A stretch of DNA of 64,000 bases from Amycolatopsis sulphurea (lineage in GTDB: Bacteria; Actinomycetota; Actinomycetes; Mycobacteriales; Pseudonocardiaceae). Below the pieces are notes generated by a model. That model made no database searches. It was not told where the DNA came from and saw only the letters and a program-made list of their open reading frames with translations. The DNA lies in contig NZ_PDJK01000002.1 of the NCBI RefSeq assembly GCF_002564045.1, positions 930,001-994,000 on the forward strand, given 5' to 3'. Position numbers and translations under genes: made by a program. Shown piece by piece: positions 18,296 through 25,281 of the stretch; position 1 is the first letter of the stretch, and the number at the start of each line of letters is the position of its first letter.

Positions 18296-19027
18296 GTGCA
18301 GGAAAACGTCCGGAGTCAACCGCCGACCGGACTCATTCCCGAGTTCGACCTCGCCGGCCTGAGCATTCCGGACGAAGCCACTGCTCGCCGTCAGCTGCGC
18401 GAACTCACCCGGCACAACGGCGCGACCTTGACTCCGGCGGAGACCTACCCCGCCGAGGACGCCAGCGCAGCGATCCGGCTCACCGTCGACCGCCAGGCGC
18501 ATCTCACGCATGTCGAAGTGGCCCCGGACTGGGCGCACCGCATCCCGCCCGAGCGCTTCGCGGCCACGGTGTTCCGCACCTACTCGACCGCCCTGCAACG
18601 CGCAGCGCTGCTCGAAGCGCACCGTCCCCGCCCGGCCGGGCCGCCGGAACCGGCAAGAGAAAAGAGCCCGGACTGGAGTTCGCTGACACTCGAACAGGCG
18701 CTGGAAAGATCCCAGTACGAAATCGAGAAGCTCACCGACCGGATGGACGAAATCCGAAGATCGGCCGCACCGGTTCGCCCGGCCGGAGAACGCGGATTCA
18801 CCAGCCCGCAAGGAAGCCTGGTCCTGCGCTCCCGGGGCGGCGTGGCGACCGCGATGACCGGGGTCCCCGAACGGATCCGGCAGCTTTCCGCCGCGCAGCT
18901 GGCCGGCGAAATCGCCGCACTGTTCGAGATGTCCGGCACGGGTTTTCTCGCCGGCGACAACGGCCCCTTCGAGGGAACACCGGAATCCGATGACGACTAT
19001 TTCGCCGGCTTCCGGATCGACAGGTGA
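18296..19027 (+). CDS. YbaB-like T7SS-associated protein
   Basis: A 243-aa protein. The central region (AAIRLTVDRQAHLTHVEVAP followed by a helix FAATVFRTYSTALQRAALLE) resembles the YbaB/EbfC-like fold found in actinobacterial type VII secretion loci. The rest has helical, charged stretches and an acidic C-terminus. GTG 18296 has a GGGGAGG site and starts after the leader; an upstream ATG at 18215 would extend it with unlikely sequence. It is the first gene of a four-gene plus-strand operon with EspC-like and WXG-like proteins, 6 bp from the next gene. The exact function is unknown. Confidence 0.75.
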   Translation: MQENVRSQPPTGLIPEFDLAGLSIPDEATARRQLRELTRHNGATLTPAETYPAEDASAAIRLTVDRQAHLTHVEVAPDWAHRIPPERFAATVFRTYSTALQRAALLEAHRPRPAGPPEPAREKSPDWSSLTLEQALERSQYEIEKLTDRMDEIRRSAAPVRPAGERGFTSPQGSLVLRSRGGVATAMTGVPERIRQLSAAQLAGEIAALFEMSGTGFLAGDNGPFEGTPESDDDYFAGFRIDR

Positions 19028-19033
19028 TCCGAG

Positions 19034-19375
19034 ATGGCCGGATATCGGGTGGTCACCGAGGCGCTTCGCGAGGAAGCCAAGTGGTGGAAACTCCGCGCGG
19101 ATCACGTGCACGAGATCGCGAATGCCGTGCAGGGCGCGACCCTGGCCACTTCCGCGTTCTTCACCGGTGATCCGGTCGCGCTGGCCCTGTCCGCGGTGAG
19201 CGCGGCACCGGAGAGCGCCGCCTACGAGGAGTTCCGGGCCTGGGTGGAGTCGACGCTGCGGCAAGGCACCGAGCAATTCCACGAGCTGGCCACGGTGCTG
19301 GAGAAGATCGCCCGGAAATACGAAGAGGCCGAAGCGGTGGCCGAGATCGACCTCCGCAAGGCCTACGAGAAGTAG
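19034..19375 (+). CDS. EspC-like T7SS small helical protein
   Basis: A 113-aa helical protein resembling the EspC/ESX-secreted family: YRVVTEALREEAKWWKLRAD opens a long helix, a loop with small residues follows, and a second helix ends in a YEEAE motif. YxxxE/D motifs after a helix-turn-helix hairpin are the export signal of type VII substrates. Its position between a YbaB-like and a WXG-like gene fits. It is probably secreted or forms a helical partner dimer. Family assignment rests on length and pattern. Confidence 0.7.
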   Translation: MAGYRVVTEALREEAKWWKLRADHVHEIANAVQGATLATSAFFTGDPVALALSAVSAAPESAAYEEFRAWVESTLRQGTEQFHELATVLEKIARKYEEAEAVAEIDLRKAYEK

Positions 19376-19395
19376 TCGAGGGGAGCCCGATCACC

Positions 19396-20163
19396 ATGCC
19401 GGTGGACCCGGAGTACCAGGTCAAGAGGTTCGGAGCGATCTTTTCCAGCATGCACTCCGACTTCCGGGAGGTCGTGGACAAGTACACCGCCGCGATCGAC
19501 CACATCAGCGACTGGGCCTTCCTGCTCAGCCCCGTCCTCCTGCTGATCAAGGAAGGGATGGACAGCATCAAGGAAGGTCTGGACAAGCTCGCCAAGCTCA
19601 TCGACTACGCACTGCGGCACCAGCTTCCGGTGGTCTCGCTGATCTTCCAGGCGTTCCGCTGGGTCCACGAGGTCCAGCGCCCGCTCAACGGGGTCTATGC
19701 GCACCAGGATCCGGGTATCCCGCAGGGGCCCGCCTATCACAACGAAGAGATCGCCACCTGGGAGGGCGCCGCCAAAACCGTCTACGACGGAAAGGTCACC
19801 GCGCAGGTCAACGCGGTCGATGCGATGGCCACCAAGGCGGACGCCATCAGCCAGTGGCTCATGGAGATCGCCCACACCAACGTCGAGTACATGTCCGGGC
19901 TCGCCACCATGGTCGGTGATTTCCTGAAGGCGATCACCGAAGCCGCCATCGATGCCGCCACCGTCATCGGTATTCCGTTCTCCGTCAGCTCCCTCTCGGA
20001 CGCCATCAGCGCATTGGTGTCCAACGGAATCGAGTTGCTGGTGCAGGTCGCCAATCGGTTCATGAAAACACTCGAGCGCATCCGGGACACGAACAGCTGG
20101 ATGAACGACAAAGCACTACCGGCGGCCTGCTGGCCCCAAGCCGTCCACCCGGCCGGCGCATGA
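19396..20163 (+). CDS. Putative T7SS helical substrate protein
   Basis: A 255-aa, mainly helical protein of unknown function. The first ~90 residues form a long amphipathic and partly hydrophobic helix region (DHISDWAFLLSPVLLLIKEG, then KEGLDKLAKLIDYAL), and another hydrophobic helix set lies at ~155-215 (AAIDAATVIGIPFSVSSLSD). It lacks a signal peptide, and WXG-like W residues are present but no clear W-x-G. Placed after an EspC-like gene and overlapping the next gene by ATGA, it is probably an exported or membrane-inserting T7SS substrate; a toxin role is possible but unproven. Confidence 0.65.
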   Translation: MPVDPEYQVKRFGAIFSSMHSDFREVVDKYTAAIDHISDWAFLLSPVLLLIKEGMDSIKEGLDKLAKLIDYALRHQLPVVSLIFQAFRWVHEVQRPLNGVYAHQDPGIPQGPAYHNEEIATWEGAAKTVYDGKVTAQVNAVDAMATKADAISQWLMEIAHTNVEYMSGLATMVGDFLKAITEAAIDAATVIGIPFSVSSLSDAISALVSNGIELLVQVANRFMKTLERIRDTNSWMNDKALPAACWPQAVHPAGA

Positions 20164-20795
20164 CGGTACCCGCGAACCGCCCGCCGGCGGCCTCGCCCCG
20201 GTGGCAGACGGGCCCCAAGATCGCCCTGGGGACAGGCATTCTGGTCGCGTTCGCCGTGCTCACGCTGGCCGTGGCCTGGGCGCGGCTCGGCCTCGATGCG
20301 ATCCTCCTCGACGGGGCGAGCACACTGGACAAGTACCACGAAACCGACTTCGCCACCTGCGACCAGTTCGCCCGGCGCACCTCCGCAATCCCGCCGCTAT
20401 CCGCCGAACTGGCACGCAACTGGTCTCCCAAGTTCCAATCCGGCTTCCTCGTCTGCGACTTCGGCTCGAACGACCCGGCAGCACAGTACATCTCACTCGA
20501 CGTCTACTGGCACGGGCCGCGCCACAGCGAAGCCGGCGCCAAACGCACAGCAGGCCTCTTCACCGGATTCTCCTTCCGCAGCAAAGACCACAGCCCCGTC
20601 GGGCTCGACTTCGCCGACCAGGCACGCTGGCTGCCAGGCAGCAACCGGGAATCCTGCGGAGTACTCTTCCTCGACCACAACGCCCTCTTCAGCATCAACT
20701 ACACCCCCGCGAACCCCGACCGCAACACCACAACCTGCCGCACCCAGCTGCGCACCATCACCCGCGCACTCCACACCGCGGCCCAACCGCGCTGA
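20160..20795 (+). CDS. Membrane-anchored protein, possible partner of the upstream substrate
   Basis: A 211-aa protein with one N-terminal membrane segment (IALGTGILVAFAVLTLAVAW) and an exported domain of ~170 residues containing four cysteines (CDQF, VCDFGS, ESCGV, TTCRT) that could form two disulfides. The layout resembles DUF3558-type actinobacterial surface proteins but without a lipobox. Its ATG overlaps the upstream TGA, so it is coupled to the helical substrate gene; an accessory or immunity-like role is a guess. It ends 4 bp before the convergent kinase gene. Confidence 0.65.
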   Translation: MTVPANRPPAASPRWQTGPKIALGTGILVAFAVLTLAVAWARLGLDAILLDGASTLDKYHETDFATCDQFARRTSAIPPLSAELARNWSPKFQSGFLVCDFGSNDPAAQYISLDVYWHGPRHSEAGAKRTAGLFTGFSFRSKDHSPVGLDFADQARWLPGSNRESCGVLFLDHNALFSINYTPANPDRNTTTCRTQLRTITRALHTAAQPR

Positions 20796-20799
20796 CGGG

Positions 20800-22269
20800 C
20801 TACTTGCTCTCCTGGTCGATCCGCCAGAACCCGTCCTGCTGCACCATCACGTAGGTGTGGTGCTCGCTCGTCGTGCTGCCGTTCTTGCGGCGATAGGTGA
20901 TCTGGGCGCTGAGCGTGGTGTCGCCGGTGACCTTGACGTCGCTCGCGGAAGCCGAGGAGAAGTTCTGCCAGAAGTCCCGATAGCTCTCGAAGCTCTGGTT
21001 CCGCGCCGCGCGGAAACCGGCGCTGAGCATCGTCCAGCTCTGCGACAGGTCGCCGGGGATGAGCGAGAAATAGGTCTGCAGCGCCGCGGACATCGCCTCG
21101 GGTGAGGAAGCGGCGAAGGTCGGGGTCGTCTTCGTCGCCACCGGGGACGAGCTGCCCGGCGACGCGGGTGCCGCGGCCGACGCGGTGGCGGACGGCGTGT
21201 TCGCGGCCTGGTTCGGCTGGTCGTGCTTGCGGGTGAGCACGACGATCAGGATCACGGCGAGCACCACGATCAGTGCGCCCGCCCCGGCGAAGATCATCGC
21301 GCGGCGTCTTCGGTCGGCCGGCGGCGCGGCCTCGGGCGCCTGCGGTGTGGCCACCGCGGCTGCGGGCTCCGCGGCGACGCTCTCAGCCGCCTTCATCGGC
21401 GAGGTCTCCGGCAGCGTCGGGGGTTCGGGCACGGTCACGACCGGGGTGGCCCCGCCGTCGAGAGCGCTCAGCTCGGCGGCCACCTCGGCCATCGTCGGCC
21501 GGTCCACCGGCTTGAGTTCCAAGAGCTTCAGCAGCAGGGGTTCGAGCTTCCCGGCCTGCTTCGGCGGTGTGATCGATCCGCTGGAAACGCGGTACAGCAA
21601 CGCAATCGGGTTGTCCGCGGTGCCGAACGGCGGCGCGCCCTCCACGGCCATGTACAGCGTGGCGCCGAGCGCGAAGACGTCCGAGGCGAAGGTGGCGTCC
21701 TCGCCGCGCGCGACTTCCGGGGCGAGGAACGCCGGTGTACCGGAGATTTCACCCGTGGCGGTGAGGGTCACGTCGCCCATCGCGCGGGAGATACCGAAAT
21801 CGGTCACCTTGACCGTGCCGTCGTCGCCGAGCAGCACGTTGCCCGGTTTCACGTCGCGGTGCACCACCCCCGCGCGGTGCGCGGCGGTCAGCACGCCGGC
21901 CAGCTGCACCGCGATCGGGATCACCTCGTCGACGGTCAGCGGGCCGTCGTCGTGCAGCTTCGCCGAGAGGCTGCGCGAGGGCAGATACTCCATGATCAGC
22001 CACGGCCGGTCCTCGTACTCGACCACGTTGAACACCGAGATCGCGTTGGGGTGCTGCAGGCGAGCGGCGATGCGCGCCTCGCGCATGGCGCGGTTCTTGG
22101 CCTCCGCGACCTTGTCCTCGCCCTGGTTCAGCGGCATGAGGAGTTCCTTCACCGCGACGACCCGGCCGAGGATCTTGTCCTCACCGCGCCACACCATGCC
22201 CATGGCACCGCTGCCGACGAGTTCGACGAGCTCGTAGCGACCGGCGATCTGCCGGCTCTCCTCGGTCAA
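20800..22269 (-). CDS. Membrane-bound Ser/Thr protein kinase (PknB/PknD type)
   Basis: A 489-aa receptor-like kinase. The catalytic domain (1 to ~270) shows the G-loop VGSGAMGMVW, the Lys in VVAVKELL, HRDVKPGNVLL, DFGIS and the activation-loop region SGTPAFLAPEVA. A Pro/Ala-rich juxtamembrane linker is followed by one membrane helix (MIFAGAGALIVVLAVILIVV, about residues 325-345) and a ~130-residue extracellular domain with a nuclear-transport-factor-like feel. It phosphorylates Ser/Thr targets at the inner membrane. It is convergent with the T7SS-like operon and divergent from the MFS gene. Confidence 0.94.
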   Translation of the reverse strand: MTEESRQIAGRYELVELVGSGAMGMVWRGEDKILGRVVAVKELLMPLNQGEDKVAEAKNRAMREARIAARLQHPNAISVFNVVEYEDRPWLIMEYLPSRSLSAKLHDDGPLTVDEVIPIAVQLAGVLTAAHRAGVVHRDVKPGNVLLGDDGTVKVTDFGISRAMGDVTLTATGEISGTPAFLAPEVARGEDATFASDVFALGATLYMAVEGAPPFGTADNPIALLYRVSSGSITPPKQAGKLEPLLLKLLELKPVDRPTMAEVAAELSALDGGATPVVTVPEPPTLPETSPMKAAESVAAEPAAAVATPQAPEAAPPADRRRRAMIFAGAGALIVVLAVILIVVLTRKHDQPNQAANTPSATASAAAPASPGSSSPVATKTTPTFAASSPEAMSAALQTYFSLIPGDLSQSWTMLSAGFRAARNQSFESYRDFWQNFSSASASDVKVTGDTTLSAQITYRRKNGSTTSEHHTYVMVQQDGFWRIDQESK

Positions 22270-22404
22270 CGGAAAACCCCTCGATACGACGATTTACGGA
22301 CGGCGGTCTCCCAGTTTTCCACGAACCGGCAAGGGCACCGCCGACGACCCACCCCGGCCCGGCGGGGGTTGCTCCGAGTGGCCGCGCCGGGACAGGCTGA
22401 GCAC

Positions 22405-23637
22405 ATGACCATGACCGCGCCCTCCTTCCGGACCGTGTTCGGGGTCGGTGAGTTCCGGGCGCTGTGGCTGGCACACCTGCTTTCCGTGGCGGGTGATCAG
22501 CTGGCCAGGGTGGCGCTGACCGTGCTCGTCTTCGACCGCACCGCCTCGGCGGGCTGGGCAGCCGGCACGTACGCGCTGACCTATCTGCCGGATTTGCTCG
22601 GCGGGGCGCTCGGTGGCCTGGCCGACCGGTTCCCGCGCCGCACCGTGCTCGTCGCGGCCGACGTGCTGCGCGCCGGGCTCGTCGCGGTGATGGCGATCCC
22701 CGCCGTGCCCTGGCCGGTCGCCGCGGGGTTGCTGGTCTTGGTGCAGCTGGCGGCCGGCCCGTTCCAGGCCGCGCGGCAGGCGGTGCTGCCGGACCTGCTC
22801 GGCGAGGAGAAACTGCCGACCGGACAGGCGATCCTGTCTTCGACGTACCAGGCCGCGCTGGTCGTGGGTTTCGGCGCCGGCGCCGCCGTGGTGACCTGGC
22901 TGGGCGTATCCGGGGCCTTGTGGGCGGACGCAGCGACCTTCGCGGTGTCGGCGGTCGCGTTGCGTTGGGGACTGCGGCCGTACCCGGTCACCTCGGTGAC
23001 CGAACGAGCGCCGCAATGGGCTTCCCTGGTGGCGGGCTGCCGCCTCGTCGCCCGGGACCGGAAGCTGCGGTCCCTGCTCGCCATCGCCTGTTGCTGCGGG
23101 TTCTACGTGGTGCCGGAAGGATTGGCGGTCCCGGTCGCGGCCCAGCTCGGCGGGACCGGGGTGCTCGGCTGGCTGCTGATCGCCAACCCGATCGGCACGG
23201 TGCTGGGCGCGCTGCTGATCAGCCGGCTGCCCCAGGCCCGGCAGATGCGCTGGCTGAGCCCGCTGACCGTGGCCAGCAGCCTGGTGCTGCTGCCGACCGG
23301 CTGGACGCCCGCGCTGCCGGTGGTGGTCGTGCTCTGGACGCTCTCGGGCGCCTTCTCCGCGCACGACCTGATCACGCAAGTGCAGTACAGCCTCGCCGCC
23401 CCCGCCGACCAGCGCGGCCAGGTGATCGGCGTGGCGATCGCCGCCCTGCGCGCGGCACAGGGCCTCTGCATCGCCGCGGCAGGCGCGCTGACCCAGGCCT
23501 TCGCCCCGACCACGGTGGTCGGGATCGCGGCCGTCGCCGGCACCGTGTGCGCCGCCGCGGCCGGTGCCGCATGGACCCGCGCGGTGCGGCCCCGCCGAAG
23601 CCCGCTCGGCGGGGCCACGCCCCCGGTGGCGCAGTGA
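22405..23637 (+). CDS. MFS transporter (EntS-like exporter)
   Basis: A 410-aa protein with about 12 membrane segments. Family signs are FRALWLAHLLSVAGDQLARV at the start and GGLADRFPRRTVLVAADVLR, the MFS motif A loop after helix 2. The type resembles EntS-like exporters of siderophores or small molecules; the substrate is unknown. ATG 22405 is preferred, with the following ATG codon two codons later as an alternative. It is divergent from the kinase gene. Its stop codon lies only ~20 bp from the ancestral end of the convergent tiny-ORF array, so an exporter role for those peptides is possible but unproven. Confidence 0.87.
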   Translation: MTMTAPSFRTVFGVGEFRALWLAHLLSVAGDQLARVALTVLVFDRTASAGWAAGTYALTYLPDLLGGALGGLADRFPRRTVLVAADVLRAGLVAVMAIPAVPWPVAAGLLVLVQLAAGPFQAARQAVLPDLLGEEKLPTGQAILSSTYQAALVVGFGAGAAVVTWLGVSGALWADAATFAVSAVALRWGLRPYPVTSVTERAPQWASLVAGCRLVARDRKLRSLLAIACCCGFYVVPEGLAVPVAAQLGGTGVLGWLLIANPIGTVLGALLISRLPQARQMRWLSPLTVASSLVLLPTGWTPALPVVVVLWTLSGAFSAHDLITQVQYSLAAPADQRGQVIGVAIAALRAAQGLCIAAAGALTQAFAPTTVVGIAAVAGTVCAAAAGAAWTRAVRPRRSPLGGATPPVAQ

Positions 23638-23670
23638 TCCGCAAGCCCCGGCCGTCTCAGATCCAGTTGT

Positions 23671-23944
23671 CAGGGTCCCGGCAAAGTTGGTCGAGGACCC
23701 GTGATCAGCAGAGCGAGAGCCGTGGCTGCCGCGTCATCGTCGACGGCGCCTGCCATCTTCGTCGATCACGCCCGGCAGCGGGCGAAGCAGAGGCGTTCGA
23801 GATACGCGACCACCTCGCGGTGTGCGCCGGACCTGTCCCGGGTCTGTGAAGGGTCCCTTCACAGACTCAGAGTCCGTGAAGGGCCCCTTCACAGACCTCC
23901 GCCGGCTGCGCAGGGCCCCTCACACCGACTTTGCCGACACCCTG
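23671..23944 (+). mobile_element. MITE-like element, copy C, inserted in the last tiny ORF
   Basis: A 274-bp complete copy. The left end CAGGGTCCCGGCAAAGT pairs with the right end ACTTTGCCGACACCCTG as imperfect ~21-bp terminal inverted repeats. It is flanked by perfect 11-bp direct repeats GATCCAGTTGT at 23660-23670 and 23945-23955, a target-site duplication. Removing one repeat and the element restores a tiny ORF reading MRDNNWI-stop. The internal double palindrome (about 23844-23895) could terminate transcripts from both the MFS gene and the array. Confidence 0.93.
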
Positions 23945-23965
23945 GATCCAGTTGTTGTCACGCAT
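23867..23965 (-). CDS. Tiny ORF 11, disrupted last unit extended into a mobile element
   Basis: ATG start with GAGGAGGT seven bases upstream. It reads MRDNNWIQ and then 24 residues encoded by mobile-element copy C before a TGA in the palindrome. The sequence on the far side of the element, with the duplicated GATCCAGTTGT, shows that the unit originally read MRDNNWI-stop. Confidence 0.65.
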   Translation of the reverse strand: MRDNNWIQGVGKVGVRGPAQPAEVCEGALHGL

Positions 23966-24007
23966 GCCTTTCACCTCCTCGCCGGACTTTTTCCCGGGAC
24001 GGACCGG

Positions 24008-24034
24008 TCAGCGGGTCCAGTTGTTGTCGCGCAT
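24008..24034 (-). CDS. Tiny ORF 10, octapeptide MRDNNWTR
   Basis: ATG start, GAGGAGGT five bases upstream, TGA stop. It is the last unit unaffected by the mobile element. Confidence 0.7.
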   Translation of the reverse strand: MRDNNWTR

Positions 24035-24078
24035 CAGGCACCTCCTCTCCTCGGCAAGCCGGCTGACGCGTGCCGGGG

Positions 24079-24105
24079 TCAGCGAATCCAGTTGTTGTCG
24101 CGCAC
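24079..24105 (-). CDS. Tiny ORF 9, octapeptide (M)RDNNWIR
   Basis: GTG start, GAGGAGGT seven bases upstream, TGA stop. The Ile codon is ATT, whereas unit 5 uses ATC, a synonymous difference. Confidence 0.7.
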   Translation of the reverse strand: MRDNNWIR

Positions 24106-24151
24106 CGCACACACCTCCTCACCAGGTCAAACCGACTGACACGGACCGAGA

Positions 24152-24178
24152 TCACCGAGCCCAGTTGTTGTCGCGCAC
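24152..24178 (-). CDS. Tiny ORF 8, octapeptide (M)RDNNWAR
   Basis: GTG start, GAGGAGGT eight bases upstream, TGA stop. It encodes the same peptide as units 4 and 7 with a different spacer. Confidence 0.7.
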   Translation of the reverse strand: MRDNNWAR

Positions 24179-24236
24179 GCCAAGCCACCTCCTCACCTCG
24201 CCGAAACCTCGCCGAACCGACTGACCCGAGCGGGCG

Positions 24237-24263
24237 TCACCGAGCCCAGTTGTTGTCACGCAT
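24237..24263 (-). CDS. Tiny ORF 7, octapeptide MRDNNWAR
   Basis: ATG start, AAGGAGGT five bases upstream, Arg codons CGT and CGG, TGA stop. Confidence 0.7.
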   Translation of the reverse strand: MRDNNWAR

Positions 24264-24306
24264 CGAGCACCTCCTTCCCGGGCGAACCACCTGGTCCAAG
24301 CCGAAC

Positions 24307-24333
24307 TCACCGGCTCCAGTTGTTGTCGCGCAT
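24307..24333 (-). CDS. Tiny ORF 6, octapeptide MRDNNWSR
   Basis: ATG start, GAGGAGGT five bases upstream, TGA stop. Confidence 0.7.
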   Translation of the reverse strand: MRDNNWSR

Positions 24334-24377
24334 CAGGCACCTCCTCCCCTCGCCGGACCACCCGGCACGAACCAAGA

Positions 24378-24404
24378 TCAACGGATCCAGTTGTTGTCCC
24401 GCAT
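24378..24404 (-). CDS. Tiny ORF 5, octapeptide MRDNNWIR
   Basis: ATG start, GGGAGGT five bases upstream, Arg codons CGG and CGT, TGA stop. Confidence 0.7.
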   Translation of the reverse strand: MRDNNWIR

Positions 24405-24446
24405 CACGCACCTCCCTCCTCGAAGAACCTGCCGGCCACGGCCGCC

Positions 24447-24473
24447 TCACCGAGCCCAGTTGTTGTCGCGCAC
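24447..24473 (-). CDS. Tiny ORF 4, octapeptide (M)RDNNWAR
   Basis: GTG start, GAGGAGGT five bases upstream, TGA stop. From here on the spacing settles near 70 nt. Confidence 0.7.
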   Translation of the reverse strand: MRDNNWAR

Positions 24474-24517
24474 CACGCACCTCCTCACTTCGCCGAACGA
24501 CCCGGGTCCAAGCCGAC

Positions 24518-24544
24518 TCACCAACTCCAGTTGTTGTCCCGCAC
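24518..24544 (-). CDS. Tiny ORF 3, octapeptide (M)RDNNWSW
   Basis: GTG start, GAGGAGGT seven bases upstream, TGA stop. It alone carries a second Trp at position 8. Confidence 0.7.
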   Translation of the reverse strand: MRDNNWSW

Positions 24545-24609
24545 GCTCACCACCTCCTCTCCCGCCAGACCTGCAGAAACCACCCGAAACCGGCCCACGC
24601 CGGATCGGC

Positions 24610-24636
24610 TCATCGCACCCAGTTGTTGTCCCGCAC
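24610..24636 (-). CDS. Tiny ORF 2, octapeptide (M)RDNNWVR
   Basis: GTG start, GGAGGT seven bases upstream, Arg codons CGG and CGA, TGA stop. It lies 114 nt after the first unit, the longest spacing in the array. Confidence 0.7.
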   Translation of the reverse strand: MRDNNWVR

Positions 24637-24723
24637 TCCGAACACCTCCCTCCCGAGAAAACCGGCCGGCCCGGGCTCAGCACGCCCGGTCGCCGTCCTG
24701 CAGCCGAAAGTCACCACCACAGC

Positions 24724-24750
24724 TCAGGCCGCCCAGTTGTTGTCACGCAT
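24724..24750 (-). CDS. Tiny ORF 1, octapeptide MRDNNWAA
   Basis: First unit of the array in transcription order. ATG start with GGGAGGT nine bases upstream, Arg codon CGT, TGA stop. It is the only intact unit not ending in Arg or Trp. Function unknown. Confidence 0.7.
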   Translation of the reverse strand: MRDNNWAA

Positions 24751-25281
24751 GGAGTGCTCACCTCCCTCGGGTCACCCACCCGGCCCCGGCGCGGCCGATG
24801 GCCGCCCGGCAAGTCCATTTCGCCTGCTTCCGGTGACGTTCGGGCGTGCGGTACGCCTCGATTCGGTCACCGGACGCCGTCCCGCTGCGTGGGACTCCCC
24901 CCTCACCAGCGAAGACGTAAGCCTCAACCCGAGATTGAGGCTCTGGTCACCCACCGGTCACGGTCCCCAGGCCCGAGGCTTGTCGCACACGGTCGTCACC
25001 CCCTTCCCCCCACCTGCACTTCCGAGTGATTTACCTCGATCTCCATAACGGACAGTGTCGACAGCGCGTGGGCCAAACGGACCAGCCGAAGGGACCGTCC
25101 CGCTGGTAACTCACACGTTCGAGAGGGGTTGCACTTACCCACAGTGGTCACCTCCCCCTGCAACCTGCCCGACACTGGGCTGTCCGGGCGAAAATCACTG
25201 GCAGCTCCCAGAGTGCGGACAGCGGGCCGCACCTGAAGCGCCTCATCGTTTACGGTAGAAGCCAATCGGGTGAGGTGAAGA
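24751..25281. other. Intergenic region between tiny-ORF array and diguanylate cyclase
   Basis: A 531-bp stretch without a confident gene. It must hold the array promoter (minus strand) and that of the diguanylate cyclase (plus strand). I see a 7-bp inverted repeat GCCTCAA...TTGAGGC at 24921-24941, which on the minus strand could form a leader hairpin ~170 nt before the first unit. Two very short coupled reading frames on the minus strand (about 25045-24958) have poor ribosome sites and are not called as genes. No good -35/-10 pair was found. Confidence 0.5.

Larger units (their letters stand above)
23867..24750 (-). repeat. Array of eleven tandem tiny ORFs (MRDNNW family)
   Basis: Eleven units on the minus strand each contain a GGAGGT site, a 5-9 nt spacer, ATG (6) or GTG (5), CGN, GAC-AAC-AAC-TGG, one or two variable codons (often ending in Arg) and TGA. 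The start codons lie at 24750, 24636, 24544, 24473, 24404, 24333, 24263, 24178, 24105, 24034 and 23965, that is 69-114 nt apart. Spacers between units differ in sequence. Start-codon exchange, synonymous change in the Arg codon and the fixed stop frame all indicate translation. I do not recognise the family. Confidence 0.85.

Noticed and set aside
23867..24750. Tiny-ORF array considered as a CRISPR array or simple tandem repeat
   Set aside because: The conserved part is only ~12-20 bp, unit spacing varies from 69 to 114 nt, each unit has a Shine-Dalgarno and start/stop codons in frame, and no cas genes are present.
23867..24750. Array considered as biarylitide-type (MRYYH-like) P450-crosslinked pentapeptide genes
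   Set aside because: The peptides lack the Tyr/His or Tyr/Trp pairs of that family, and the only P450 in the window is 17 kb away with its own ferredoxin and regulator.
24958..25045. Two minute coupled frames upstream of the octapeptide array
   Set aside because: Ribosome sites are poorly spaced and there is no promoter evidence; noted only as part of a possible leader.
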